Made by a program: the position numbers and the translations under genes
In this document: one piece after another, positions 51,335-61,180 of the stretch
Numbering within the stretch: the first letter of the stretch is position 1
How the letters are laid out: every line of letters begins with the position of its first letter
The notes under the pieces: generated by a model
The model's database searches: none
What the model was told of the DNA's origin: nothing
Seen by the model: only the letters and a program-made list of their open reading frames with translations
Assembly: GCF_014109725.1 (NCBI RefSeq)
Contig: NZ_CP058554.1
Location: 1,302,001-1,366,000 of the forward strand
Length of the DNA: 64,000 bases
From: Comamonas piscis
Lineage (GTDB): Bacteria; Pseudomonadota; Gammaproteobacteria; Burkholderiales; Burkholderiaceae_C
Direction: 5' to 3'

Positions 51335-51530
51335 GGCGTATTTGTAAAAAATTTAATCAATAGGTAATTTTTACAAGATAACCGCAACAAATTAATTGCA
51401 CCAGCGCGCTCCCCCTCGAACCCTTTGGAAAATTGTGAACTTTATTGAAGACCTTTGGTTTGTTGAAAAATTGTTTGGTTTATGCACGGTTCGTGACCCT
51501 GTTGTCGCGCTGAGCGTCTTTGGCTGAGCC

Positions 51531-52757
51531 TCAAAACACCCGCCCTTCCTCCAGATGCGTCCGCGTGCCATTGAGCACATAGTCCCCCACCACCCGGGTC
51601 TTATGCAGCAAAGGGTTGTGGCTAAAGATGGTGCGCAGGTTGCGCCAGTGGCGGTCCAGGTTCAGCTGGCGTGAGGTGGCGGAGGCGCCGCCCACTTCAA
51701 ACAGGCGCTCGCCGGCATTCAGCGCCAGGCGGCTGACGACCAGCTGGGTCTGGGCGGTGGCCAGCGCCCCTTGCAGCACGGCATCGTCCGCACTTTGCGG
51801 CGCATGCACGATGGCATAGGCGCCCTGGTCGAGCTGGCGGGCGTTGGCGGCGACCAGCGCATCGATCGCATAGCTGGCGGCGGCCAGCTCGCCGACGACG
51901 GCTTGCACAAAGTGGTCGTCGCGTGAGCGCTCGGCCGGGCTGTGCATTGCGGGCCTGCCCAGCTGCAGCACATAGTGGCGCGCATCGGCCAGGATATTGC
52001 GCACAATGCCGGCGGCAGTGGCCACGAGGATCAGCTGGCGCAGTGCAGACGCATGGCGGCCGGCCAGGTTGTCGCGCGCGCCGGGGCTGATTTCGTCGTC
52101 ATAGACCAGCACGTTGTTCAGCTCCAGGCTGCCGCTGGCGGTCAACCGCTGGCCCATGCCGTCCCAGTCGTCAAGCACCCGCACACCTTCGCGCTGCACG
52201 GGGATGACGGCATTGACGCCCTGGCCCTCGCCATTGACGGCAAAGACATTGAAGTAGTCCGCGTAGGCCGTGCCGGTGGCGTAGTACTTCTTGCCATTCA
52301 AGCGGTGCTGGGCACCATCGCGCAGCAAGGTGGAGGTGCTGATACCGGCGCGCGCGGTGCCCAGCTCGGTAAAAGCGCCGCCAAACAGCTTGCCCTGCAA
52401 GGCCCAGGCGTTCTGGCGCTGGGCCAGGGGCGATGGTTTGGTATCCAGCCGCAGCAGCTCGGTGGTGTTGAAGTGGGTGCGCAGCGCATGGGCCACGTTG
52501 GAGTCAGCCGCGGCCAGGGTGCTGACCACCTCGACCACATCGGCCACCGATCCGCCCGGCCCGCCCTGTTCACGCCCAATGCGCAGGCCCCCCAGGCCCG
52601 ATGCGCGCAGCAGGTCAAACGCTGCCCAGGGTGGCTCGCGCAGCAGCTCGCGCTGTGCAGCGCCTTGGCCGATATCGGCAGCCAGCTGGGGCAGGCGGGC
52701 CAGCAGGTCATCGCGGCTGGGGTGGCTGGTGCGCAGGCGGGGAACAGAGGCATTCAT
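51531..52757 (-). CDS. Acyl-CoA dehydrogenase-fold flavoprotein (SfnB/DszC-like)
   Basis: A 408-residue flavoprotein of the acyl-CoA dehydrogenase fold: an N-terminal helical domain, FTELGTARAGISTSTLL, a beta domain (LNGKKYYATGTAYADYFNVFAV) and the C-terminal helical domain with VGGASATSRQLNLDRHWRNLRTIFSHNPLLHKTRVVGDYVLNG. The closing block resembles SfnB and DszC, FMN-dependent monooxygenases acting on sulfur compounds, rather than true acyl-CoA dehydrogenases. It is the last gene of a minus-strand operon with an aldo/keto reductase and a peptide ABC importer. The substrate is unknown. Confidence 0.87.
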   Translation of the reverse strand: MNASVPRLRTSHPSRDDLLARLPQLAADIGQGAAQRELLREPPWAAFDLLRASGLGGLRIGREQGGPGGSVADVVEVVSTLAAADSNVAHALRTHFNTTELLRLDTKPSPLAQRQNAWALQGKLFGGAFTELGTARAGISTSTLLRDGAQHRLNGKKYYATGTAYADYFNVFAVNGEGQGVNAVIPVQREGVRVLDDWDGMGQRLTASGSLELNNVLVYDDEISPGARDNLAGRHASALRQLILVATAAGIVRNILADARHYVLQLGRPAMHSPAERSRDDHFVQAVVGELAAASYAIDALVAANARQLDQGAYAIVHAPQSADDAVLQGALATAQTQLVVSRLALNAGERLFEVGGASATSRQLNLDRHWRNLRTIFSHNPLLHKTRVVGDYVLNGTRTHLEEGRVF

Positions 52758-52776
52758 GGCGGTGGACCTGGTGGGT

Positions 52777-53805
52777 TTAAGCGGCCGCTGGTGTGGGGGC
52801 TACATAGGTGACCCGGCCTTCGACCGGGTGGCCGGGGTCGGTAAAGCCCAAGGTGGAGGGGTGGCCGGCGGCCACCAGGCGGTTGACCAGGGCCTCGTCA
52901 TCGGCGGTGAACTGGTAATCCAGCGCGCGGATATAGCCATCCCACTGCTCGGGCGTGCGCGGACCGGCGATGGCGGAGGTCACCAGGCGGTTGTTCAGCA
53001 CCCAGGCCAGCGCAAAGTCCACCGGGTTGATACCGCGCGCGTCGGTGTGCTTCTTGATCTCGGCAGCGATGTCGATGGACTCGGGGCGCCACTCGGTCTC
53101 GAGCATGCGCTTGTCCAGCCGCGCGGCGCGCGAGCCGGGCTCGGCCGCTTCCACATTCGGGTACTTGGCGGTCAGCACGCCCCGGGCCAGCGGGCTGTAC
53201 GAGACGACGCCCAGGCCATAAGCGGCAGCAGCGGGCAGTTGCTCGGCCTCGGCCGTGCGGTTGACGATGTTGTAGAGCGGCTGGCTGGCAATGGGGCGGT
53301 CAATGCCTTCGGCGTCAGCCAGGTGCGCCACCTCGGCAATGCGCCAACCACGAAAGTTGGACAGCCCGAAATAGCGCAACTTGCCCGCGCGCACCAGGTC
53401 GCCAATGGCGCGTACGGCCTCGCCCAGCGGCGCATCAAAATCGGCGCGGTGAAAGTAGAGCAGGTCGATGTAGTCCGTGCCCAGGCGGCGCAGGCTGTTG
53501 TCGACCGACTCGATGATCCATTTGCGCGAGGTGCCGCGCCGGTTCGGGCCTTCGCCCAGCGGGTTGCCAAACTTGGTGGCCAGCACCCAGTCATGGCGGT
53601 CTTTGGCCAGCGCGCGGCCCACCACCTGCTCGGTCACACCCTTTTGGTAGACGTCGGCCGTATCGATGAAGTTGATGCCCTGGGACTTGGCCTTGGCGAT
53701 GATGGCGTGCGCGGTCTGCTCATCGGTGGGGCCGCCAAACATCATGGTGCCCAGGGCGAGGCGGGAGACTTTGAGGCCGCTGCGGCCGAGATAACGGTAG
53801 GTCAT
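52777..53805 (-). CDS. Aldo/keto reductase
   Basis: A 342-residue TIM-barrel NADPH-dependent reductase. Catalytic tetrad Asp48, Tyr53, Lys78 and His119 lie in FIDTADVYQKG, VLATKFGNP and DLLYFHRAD; the NADPH-binding SAIAGPRTPEQW is near the C-terminus. The opening MTYRYLGRSGLKVSRLALGTMMFGG is typical of the AKR group. Located between the ABC ATPase gene and the SfnB-like gene, 20 bp from the latter. It might reduce an aldehyde released by a monooxygenase; this is inferred. Confidence 0.9.
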   Translation of the reverse strand: MTYRYLGRSGLKVSRLALGTMMFGGPTDEQTAHAIIAKAKSQGINFIDTADVYQKGVTEQVVGRALAKDRHDWVLATKFGNPLGEGPNRRGTSRKWIIESVDNSLRRLGTDYIDLLYFHRADFDAPLGEAVRAIGDLVRAGKLRYFGLSNFRGWRIAEVAHLADAEGIDRPIASQPLYNIVNRTAEAEQLPAAAAYGLGVVSYSPLARGVLTAKYPNVEAAEPGSRAARLDKRMLETEWRPESIDIAAEIKKHTDARGINPVDFALAWVLNNRLVTSAIAGPRTPEQWDGYIRALDYQFTADDEALVNRLVAAGHPSTLGFTDPGHPVEGRVTYVAPTPAAA

Positions 53806-53826
53806 GGCAATAGAGAAAGCAAAGGG

Positions 53827-54810
53827 TTAGTGGACAAAGGAAATGACGGAGGTCTGCGTACCAGCGGTCTGTGGCAGCTGCGGATGGTGGCAGGCCACCA
53901 GGTGGCCGTTGCCGCTGTCGCTGAGCAGCGGTTCCCGCTCGGTACACAGCGCCGTCGCACTCGGGCAGCGCGGATGAAAGCGGCAGCCGCTGGGCAGGTT
54001 CTGCGGGCTGGGCAGATCGCCCAGCAAGGGGGTGACCTGGCGGTGGCGGGTGGGGTCGGGCACGGCATCGAGCAGCGCCTGGGTGTAGGGGTGGCGCGGG
54101 CTGCTCCACAAGCTGCGGCGGTCGGCGCTCTCCACGATGCGGCCCAGGTACATCACCAGCACCCGGTCGGCAAAGTACTGCACGACCGACAGGTCATGCG
54201 AGATGAACAAATAGGACAGGCCGAACTCGCGCTTCATCTCGACCAGCAGGTTCAGGATCTGCGCCTGGATCGACAGATCCAGCGCCGAGACCGGCTCGTC
54301 GCAGACCACCAGATCTGGCTGCAGCATCAGCGCGCGGGCAATGCCCAGGCGCTGGCGCTGGCCGCCGGAGAACTCATGCGGGTAGCGGCCCAGCGCACTG
54401 CGCGGCAGGCCCACGCGGTCGAGCAGGCGCTCCACCTGGCGGCGGCGCTGGGCGCGGTCCCCCAGGCCATGCACCTGCAAGGGCGTCTCCAGAATGCTGC
54501 CAATGCTGTGGCGCGGGTTGAGCGAGGCAAACGGGTCCTGGAAGATCATCTGCATGCGCTTGCGCAGGCTGCGCAGCCGCGCGCCTTGCAGGGGCAGAAT
54601 GTCTTCGCCGTCCAGTGCCACCTGGCCGGCCGTGGGCGCCTCCAGCCGCAGCAGGCTGCGGCCCAGGGTGGATTTGCCGCAGCCCGATTCGCCGACCAGG
54701 CCGACGGTCTCGCCCTTGGCAATGCTGAACGACACGCCATCGACGGCGCGCAGCACGCCCTTGGGCAGTTTGAAATGGGTCTGAAGATCGCTGACAGTCA
54801 GCAGGCTCAT
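53827..54810 (-). CDS. Peptide-type ABC transporter ATPase (DppF/OppF-like)
   Basis: A 327-residue ATPase: Walker A GESGCGKST, Q-loop (IFQDPFASLNPRH), signature FSGGQRQRLGIARAL, Walker B LVVCDEPVSALD, H-loop SHDLSVV. A C-terminal oligopeptide-type extension has cysteine-containing PSPQNLPSGCRFHPRCP. Such extensions bind an FeS or regulatory module in OppF/DppF. ATG 54810 follows the stop of the DppD-like gene by a few bases. Confidence 0.92.
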   Translation of the reverse strand: MSLLTVSDLQTHFKLPKGVLRAVDGVSFSIAKGETVGLVGESGCGKSTLGRSLLRLEAPTAGQVALDGEDILPLQGARLRSLRKRMQMIFQDPFASLNPRHSIGSILETPLQVHGLGDRAQRRRQVERLLDRVGLPRSALGRYPHEFSGGQRQRLGIARALMLQPDLVVCDEPVSALDLSIQAQILNLLVEMKREFGLSYLFISHDLSVVQYFADRVLVMYLGRIVESADRRSLWSSPRHPYTQALLDAVPDPTRHRQVTPLLGDLPSPQNLPSGCRFHPRCPSATALCTEREPLLSDSGNGHLVACHHPQLPQTAGTQTSVISFVH

Positions 54811-54817
54811 GGCAGTC

Positions 54818-55813
<996 letters not shown>

Positions 55814-56839
55814 TCAGCGCTCCTGCGACAGACGGGGGTTGAGGGCATCGTTCAAGCCATCGCCAATCAGGTTGAAGGCCAGCACGGCAAACACGATGGC
55901 CAGGCCTGGTGCGGCGGTCAGGAACCAGGCGGTGCGCAGCAGGTCACGGCCCATGCCGATCATGCTGCCCCAGCTGACCACATTCGGGTCGCCCATGCCC
56001 ATGAAGGACAGCGCCGATTCCAGCAAGATGGCCGAGGCCACCATCACCGACGAGGTGACGATGATGGGCGGCAGCGCATTGGGCAGCATCTCGCGCAGGA
56101 TGATGCGGCTGTGCGAGTAGCCCAGCGCGCGGGCGGCCAGCACAAACTCCTTGTGGCGCAGCGCGCGGAACTCGGCCCGCACCAGGCGCGCCACCGTGGG
56201 CCAGGTCACCAGGCCAATCGCCACCACGATGGTGCTGATCGCAGGCTGTGCAATCGCCACCAGCACCACCAGCAAGATAAAGCTGGGAATCGTCTGGAAC
56301 AGCACCACCACGCGCTGCAGCAGGTCATCGACCCAGCCACCAAAGTAGCCGCTGACGGCGCCAATGCCAATGCCCAGGCTCAGCCCGATCAAAGTAGCGG
56401 ACACACCCACCAGCAGCGACACACGCGCGCCGTGGGCAATGCCGGCGGCTACATCGCGGCCCATCGAATCGGTGCCTAGCAGGTAGGCGGCATCCTGGCC
56501 GGGCCAGAGAAAGGGCTGGGCCACCATGTCCAGCGGGTCACCGGGAAAGAGCCAGGGCGCCGTCACCGCCAGCAGCAGCACCGCCAGCAAAAAGCCGCAG
56601 CCCAGCATGGCCGTGGGGTTGCGCAGGAAGACACGCAGCGCGCGGTAGCCCTGGCTGCCACTGCCTGCGTTGGCGGCACTGGTGCTGGTGCGCACGGCAT
56701 CGGGCGCATGCAGATTGGGCCAGGGGGCGGCATCGGGCTCGACGCTGCTGGTGCTGCTGTGCGCCGCTTTTGCGGCAGCCAGCGGGTGGGCGGCTGCCGG
56801 GGGGATCGGCAGCACTTGGGAAGAGGAAGACAAAGACAT
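55814..56839 (-). CDS. Peptide-type ABC transporter permease (DppC-like)
   Basis: A 341-residue permease. A Ser/Ala/Pro-rich N-terminal tail of about 60 residues is unusual in length. Five or six helices follow (FLRNPTAMLGCGFLLAVLLLAVTAP) with the coupling loop EAA-like LRHKEFVLAARALGYSHSRIILREMLPNALPPIIV. LLGTDSMGRDVAAGIAHGARVSL is the DppC/OppC signature. It ends against the DppD-like gene and overlaps the DppB-like gene by a base. Confidence 0.9.
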   Translation of the reverse strand: MSLSSSSQVLPIPPAAAHPLAAAKAAHSSTSSVEPDAAPWPNLHAPDAVRTSTSAANAGSGSQGYRALRVFLRNPTAMLGCGFLLAVLLLAVTAPWLFPGDPLDMVAQPFLWPGQDAAYLLGTDSMGRDVAAGIAHGARVSLLVGVSATLIGLSLGIGIGAVSGYFGGWVDDLLQRVVVLFQTIPSFILLVVLVAIAQPAISTIVVAIGLVTWPTVARLVRAEFRALRHKEFVLAARALGYSHSRIILREMLPNALPPIIVTSSVMVASAILLESALSFMGMGDPNVVSWGSMIGMGRDLLRTAWFLTAAPGLAIVFAVLAFNLIGDGLNDALNPRLSQER

Positions 56840-57825
56840 CAGCGCACCTCGATTCGGGGATCCAGCCAGGCATGCAGCAGATCGACCAGCACATTGGCGG
56901 CGATCACCAGCAGCGAAGAGAGAAATAGCACACCCATCAGCACGCTGAAATCGCGGCTCAGTACGGCCTCAAAGGCCAGGCGCCCCAGGCCGGGCCAGCT
57001 GTAAACGGTCTCGACCACGACTGCGCCGCCGAGCATGCCGCCCAGGTGCATGCCGGCCATCGTCGTGACTGGCAGCAGCGCATTGCGCAGCACATGGCGC
57101 AGGGTGATGCGCCAGGGCGAGAGGCCTTTGGCGGCTGCGGTGCGCACAAAGTCCTGCGACTGCACCTCCAGCATGGCCGCGCGGGTGAGGCGGGCATAGA
57201 TCGCCACATAGAAGAGCGCGAGCGAGGTGGCAGGCAGCACCATGTAGCGCAGCTGGTCCAGCACGGCGGCCAGGCCGGTCAGCTCGGAGCCAATGCTGGC
57301 CGAGCCGCCGCTGGGCAGCCAGCCAAGCTTGACCGAGAACAGCACGATCAGCATCAGCCCGGTCCAGAAGCCCGGCACCGAATAAAACAGCAGCGACAGC
57401 ACGGACAGCAGGCGGTCCGGCAGGCGGCCGGCAAAGTAGGCCATCGCCGTGCCCAGCGCAATGCCCAAGGTCAGCGCCATCGCCAGTGCCAGGCCCATCA
57501 GCAGCAAGGTGCTGGGCAGGCGCTGGCCGATCAGCTCCATCACCGGCATGTTGTAGCGCGGCGAGAAGCCCAGGCTGAAATGCGCCAGGTTGCCCAGGTA
57601 GGCCTGCAGCTGCTCCAGCACGCTCAAATCCAGCCCAAAGCGCGAGCGCAATGCCGCCAGGGTTTCGGCCGTGGCCGCGCCGGATTCGCCCGCCATCACA
57701 TCGGCCGCATCACCGGGCGTGAGCTGCAGCAGCAGAAAGTTCAGGATTGCAACGCCCAGCACTGTGGGCACGGCGTATTTGGCATTGAACCAGAGCGAGC
57801 GTAATAAACGTGGGGTGGTATTCAT
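56839..57825 (-). CDS. Peptide-type ABC transporter permease (DppB-like)
   Basis: A 328-residue permease with six helices. It starts MNTTPRLLRSLWFNAKYAVPTVLGVAILNFLLLQLTPGD (ATG 57825; an ATG at 57831 adds two residues) and contains ARLTRAAMLEVQSQDFVRTAAAKGLSPWRITLRHVLRNALLPVTTM, the DppB/OppB coupling region. First gene of the minus-strand operon. With the DppC, DppD and DppF-like genes here and the binding protein across the divergent region it forms a complete importer. Confidence 0.9.
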   Translation of the reverse strand: MNTTPRLLRSLWFNAKYAVPTVLGVAILNFLLLQLTPGDAADVMAGESGAATAETLAALRSRFGLDLSVLEQLQAYLGNLAHFSLGFSPRYNMPVMELIGQRLPSTLLLMGLALAMALTLGIALGTAMAYFAGRLPDRLLSVLSLLFYSVPGFWTGLMLIVLFSVKLGWLPSGGSASIGSELTGLAAVLDQLRYMVLPATSLALFYVAIYARLTRAAMLEVQSQDFVRTAAAKGLSPWRITLRHVLRNALLPVTTMAGMHLGGMLGGAVVVETVYSWPGLGRLAFEAVLSRDFSVLMGVLFLSSLLVIAANVLVDLLHAWLDPRIEVR

Positions 57826-58242
57826 GCGCATTATTAATCGGGGGTGACCCTGTGCATGATAGGAGTGTTCCTGCCTTATCTCTGTTATTTGCAGCATGCC
57901 ATTTCATATATCAAAAGGCGCAAATTAAATAACAAATATCGGTATCTGATTTTTATCGGTTTGTGGCTGCTCGCCAAAGTTTTTCGAGCGGGTGTGCAGC
58001 CAAAATCGCATATTTTGTTTGCTTGGCAGCACATGCCTGCAAGCTATAAGCGCTGCTGCTGTGCTGGCGTTGGGATTTGCATGTCAGCGTCGATGGCTGA
58101 TTTTTAAATATGCAAATGCAAAATCGGCGCAAGAGCAGGCTGGTGATTCATGGGATTATTCAAGCCAATGCGGATGCTGAAATAACCGGTTTATCTATAG
58201 GCCGGCCAGACATCCTTTGTATTGAAAACCCTTGGCCGCTCC
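57826..58242. promoter_or_regulatory. Divergent promoter region of the putative organosulfur operons
   Basis: 417 bases, AT-rich at 57880-58010, between two divergent operons. It includes the dyad GTTATTT (57884-57890) and AAATAAC (57927-57933), with GCAAAT/ATTTGC in the arms, and several AT-rich promoter-like stretches. A LysR-type regulator such as CysB/Cbl would suit the layout, but no gene for it is in the window. No coding frame is supported in this stretch. Confidence 0.45.
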
Positions 58243-59427
58243 ATGAACTCTGCAATACCCCAGGCTACGCTCGCTGATCGAGAGACATTCGCCTCGCCGC
58301 TGGCATTTCCGGACAGCCCCCTGTCGCAAGCTTTTGCGCAGCCGATTCTGCTGGGCCTGTTTCTGCCGATCCAGGCGGGAGGGTGGAGTGCCTCGACCCT
58401 GCCGCGCAGCACCGACTGGCGCTTTGACTACAACAAGGACCTGGTGCTGAAGGCCGAGAGCCTCGGCTTCGATCTGGTGTTTGCGCTGTCGCAGTGGCTG
58501 CCCAAGGGCGGCTATGGTGGGGTGTTCAATGGCGATGCGCTGGACTCGTTTGCCACCACGGCGGCGCTGACCTCGGTCACCCAGCGCATCATGCTGATCT
58601 CGACCATCCATGTGCTCTACGGCCCGTTGCACCCGCTGCACCTGGCCAAGTGGGGTGCCACCTTGGACCATATCTCGGGCGGGCGCTGGGGCATCAATAT
58701 CGTCACCGGCCACCGCGAGGTGGAGCACCAAATGTTTGGCTGGGACCAGATCGAGCATGACCGGCGCTATGACCTGGCCTCGGAATTCATCGAGGTGGTG
58801 CAGCGCCTGTGGTCTTACGACGAGAACTACTCGTTTGAAGGCATCTCGCCCTGGAAGCTGGGCGGCGGCTTTGTCAGCCCCAAGCCGCGCTTTGGCCGGC
58901 CCGCGCTGGTCAATGCCACCGGCTCGGATGCCGGCATTGCCTTTGCAGCCCGGCATTCGGACCTGGTCTTTATCACCAGCCCCGGCGCATCGGACTTTGC
59001 CCGTGCCATCGAGGTGCTGCCCGCCCATGCGGCCCGCGTCAAGCAAGAGGCGCGCAATGCCGGCCGCACGGTGCGCACCTTGCTCAACCCGATGGTCATC
59101 AGCCGCGATACCGAGGCCGAGACCTGGGCCTACCACGACGCCATCGTCGCCCACCAGGACCAGCGCACGCCCGAAGGCTTCAGCAGCTTGAAGAGCGATG
59201 CCCATGCCTGGCGCGGCCGCACCGCCCTTGATGCCCCCAAGCGCCGCGCCATCGGCGGCAATATCGAAGTGATCGGTACGCCCGAGCAGGTGGTGGAGCA
59301 GTTTGTGCAGCTCAAGCGCGCCGGCATCGATGGGCTGCAGCTGAGCTTCTTCGACTTCAAGCCAGACCTGGAATTTTTTGGCGACCGCATTCTGCCGCTG
59401 ATGAAGCAGGCGGGGCTGCGTTTTTAG
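58243..59427 (+). CDS. LLM-class FMN-dependent monooxygenase (SfnG/SsuD-like)
   Basis: A 394-residue luciferase-like monooxygenase: LGLFLPIQAGGWS near the start, SLGFDLVFALSQWLPKGGYGG, TIHVLYGPLHPLHLAKWGATLDHISGGRWGINIVTGHREVEHQMFGWD (FMN and substrate region), RPALVNATGSDAGIAFAARHSDLVF and a late GTPEQVVEQFVQLKRAGIDGLQLSFFDF. These features fit SfnG, SsuD and related flavin monooxygenases that cleave C-S bonds of sulfones or sulfonates with FMNH2 from a separate reductase. ATG 58243 is chosen; a TTG at 58222 would add seven residues. The substrate is unknown. Confidence 0.87.
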   Translation: MNSAIPQATLADRETFASPLAFPDSPLSQAFAQPILLGLFLPIQAGGWSASTLPRSTDWRFDYNKDLVLKAESLGFDLVFALSQWLPKGGYGGVFNGDALDSFATTAALTSVTQRIMLISTIHVLYGPLHPLHLAKWGATLDHISGGRWGINIVTGHREVEHQMFGWDQIEHDRRYDLASEFIEVVQRLWSYDENYSFEGISPWKLGGGFVSPKPRFGRPALVNATGSDAGIAFAARHSDLVFITSPGASDFARAIEVLPAHAARVKQEARNAGRTVRTLLNPMVISRDTEAETWAYHDAIVAHQDQRTPEGFSSLKSDAHAWRGRTALDAPKRRAIGGNIEVIGTPEQVVEQFVQLKRAGIDGLQLSFFDFKPDLEFFGDRILPLMKQAGLRF

Positions 59428-59435
59428 CCGCAGCA

Positions 59436-59480
59436 GCTGCGCTGCACTGCACTGCGCTGCACTGCACTGCACTGCACTGC
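59436..59480. repeat. Pentanucleotide tandem repeat (RCTGC)9
   Basis: Nine adjacent units of the type ACTGC or GCTGC, 45 bp, between the monooxygenase stop (59427) and the binding-protein start (59591). Units 6 to 9 are identical (ACTGC), so slippage could change copy number. Confidence 0.85.
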
Positions 59481-59590
59481 ATTGGCACCGCAGTTATCCA
59501 CAGACTTTCTCCGTCCCTTTCGTTTTCCCCTTGCGCTTTTTTGCGTGCTCTCCGCGCCTTGTCTGCGCCTTCTCTCCTGGACCATTGCCC

Positions 59591-61180
59591 ATGCGAACTC
59601 TCTACAAAAACCTGGCCTGGGGCCTGCTGACTGCCAGCACCTTCGGCGCTGCCTATGCGCAGGCACCGGCCACGCCCGTCAAGGGCGGCACGGTCACATC
59701 CGTGGTCGCGCAAGAGCCGACCTCGCTGGTGTCCTTTCTCGACACCAAGACCGACAACCGCGACGTCAGCGCCAAGATCACCGAAGGCCTGCTGCGCTAT
59801 GACGCCAAGTTCCAGCCCCAGCCGCTGCTGGCCACATCCTGGACGGTCAGCCCCGATGGCCTGCAGTACCGCTTCAAGCTGCGAGAGGGGGTGAAGTTCC
59901 ATGATGGGCGCGACTTCAGCTCGGCCGATGTGCGCTATTCCTTCCTGACCCAGAAAAAGCAGGGCCCGCGTGGCCGCATTACCTTGCAGAACCTGGAGCG
60001 GGTCGATACGCCCGATGCGCACACGGCGGTGCTGGTGCTGTCCAAGCCAGCGCCGTTTTTGCTCAAGTCGCTGTCGTCGGCGGAGCTGCCCATCGTGCCG
60101 GCGCACCGCTATGGCGATGGCGATCCGCTGAGCAGCCCCAACGTCAATGCGCCAGTGGGCACGGGCCCCTTTATTTTTGAGCAATGGGTGCGCGGCAGCC
60201 ATGTGATCCTCAAGCGCAACCCCAACTACTGGCGCCCGGGCGTGCCCCATGTGGACCGGGTGGTGATCCGCTTTGTGCGCGATCCGGCTGCCATCTCGGC
60301 CGCCATCGAAACGGGTGAGGCCGATGTGGCGCAAAACCTGGCGTTGGCCGATTTGGGCCGCTTGCTGCAAAAGCCCAACCTCAAGCTCGATGCCAGCTAT
60401 GACGCGTTCCTGAACAATGCCTCCTTCCTGGAGTTCAACGTGGAGAACCCGGTGCTGGCCAAGCCCGAGGTGCGCCATGCGATTGCCCATGCCGTGGACC
60501 GCAACTTCATCGTCAACAACGTCTACTACAAGCAGGCCGAGCTGGTGAACTCGCCCATCCCCAAGGTGCTGGGCGCCTACTACGACGACAGCCAGTTCAA
60601 CTACGGCTTTGATGTGGCCCGCGCCAACCAGCTGCTCGACACCGCAGGCTACCCGCGCCAGGCCAATGGCCAGCGCTTTGCGCTCAAGCTCACCTATATT
60701 CCCGGCGCGCAGTTCAAGCAGTCGGCCGAGTACCTGCGCTCGGCGCTGAACCGCGTGGGCATCAAGGTGGACATTCTGGATGGCGACCTGCCCACCTTCC
60801 TCAAGCGTGCCTACACCTCGCGCGAGTTTGACCTGAACCTCAACGGCCTGGGCCGCTTGTTTGATCCATCGGTGGGCGTGCAGCGCATCTACTGGTCCGA
60901 CGGCATCAAGAACCCGCTGATCTGGATCAATGCCTCGCACTACAACAACCCGCAGGTGGACAACCTGTTCCGCCAGGCCGCTGTCGAGGTGGATGAGGCC
61001 AAGCGTGCGGCGCAGTTCCGCGAGATCCAGCAGATTGTCGGCCGTGATCTGCCGGTCTACCCGATCGCCACCGTGCCGTCTGCGCTGCGGGTACACAGCA
61101 CGCGGGTGCATGGGCTCAACAACAGCATTGACCTGACATCTGGAGACTTTTCTGACCTGTGGCTGGAGGCTAGCAAATGA
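59591..61180 (+). CDS. Peptide/nickel-type ABC substrate-binding protein (SBP_bac_5)
   Basis: A 529-residue periplasmic protein with a signal peptide ending near GAAYAQ. Family features: TKTDNRDVSAKITEGLLRYD, SPDGLQYRFKLREGVKFHDGRDFSSADVRYSF (the SBP_bac_5 hallmark), VGTGPFIFEQW, VLKRNPNYWRPGVPHVDRVV and a late IQQIVGRDLPVYPI. Such proteins bind oligopeptides, nickel chelates, glutathione or opines; the ligand is not deducible. It presumably feeds the DppBCDF-like importer across the divergent region. The ATG is preceded by a pyrimidine-rich stretch without a clear ribosome site and by the pentanucleotide repeat. Four-base overlap with the amidase gene. Confidence 0.9.
   Translation: MRTLYKNLAWGLLTASTFGAAYAQAPATPVKGGTVTSVVAQEPTSLVSFLDTKTDNRDVSAKITEGLLRYDAKFQPQPLLATSWTVSPDGLQYRFKLREGVKFHDGRDFSSADVRYSFLTQKKQGPRGRITLQNLERVDTPDAHTAVLVLSKPAPFLLKSLSSAELPIVPAHRYGDGDPLSSPNVNAPVGTGPFIFEQWVRGSHVILKRNPNYWRPGVPHVDRVVIRFVRDPAAISAAIETGEADVAQNLALADLGRLLQKPNLKLDASYDAFLNNASFLEFNVENPVLAKPEVRHAIAHAVDRNFIVNNVYYKQAELVNSPIPKVLGAYYDDSQFNYGFDVARANQLLDTAGYPRQANGQRFALKLTYIPGAQFKQSAEYLRSALNRVGIKVDILDGDLPTFLKRAYTSREFDLNLNGLGRLFDPSVGVQRIYWSDGIKNPLIWINASHYNNPQVDNLFRQAAVEVDEAKRAAQFREIQQIVGRDLPVYPIATVPSALRVHSTRVHGLNNSIDLTSGDFSDLWLEASK

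Noticed and set aside
57844..58107. 87-codon frame in the divergent region
   Set aside because: Hydrophobic start is due to AT-rich promoter DNA; no ribosome site and no homology recognised.
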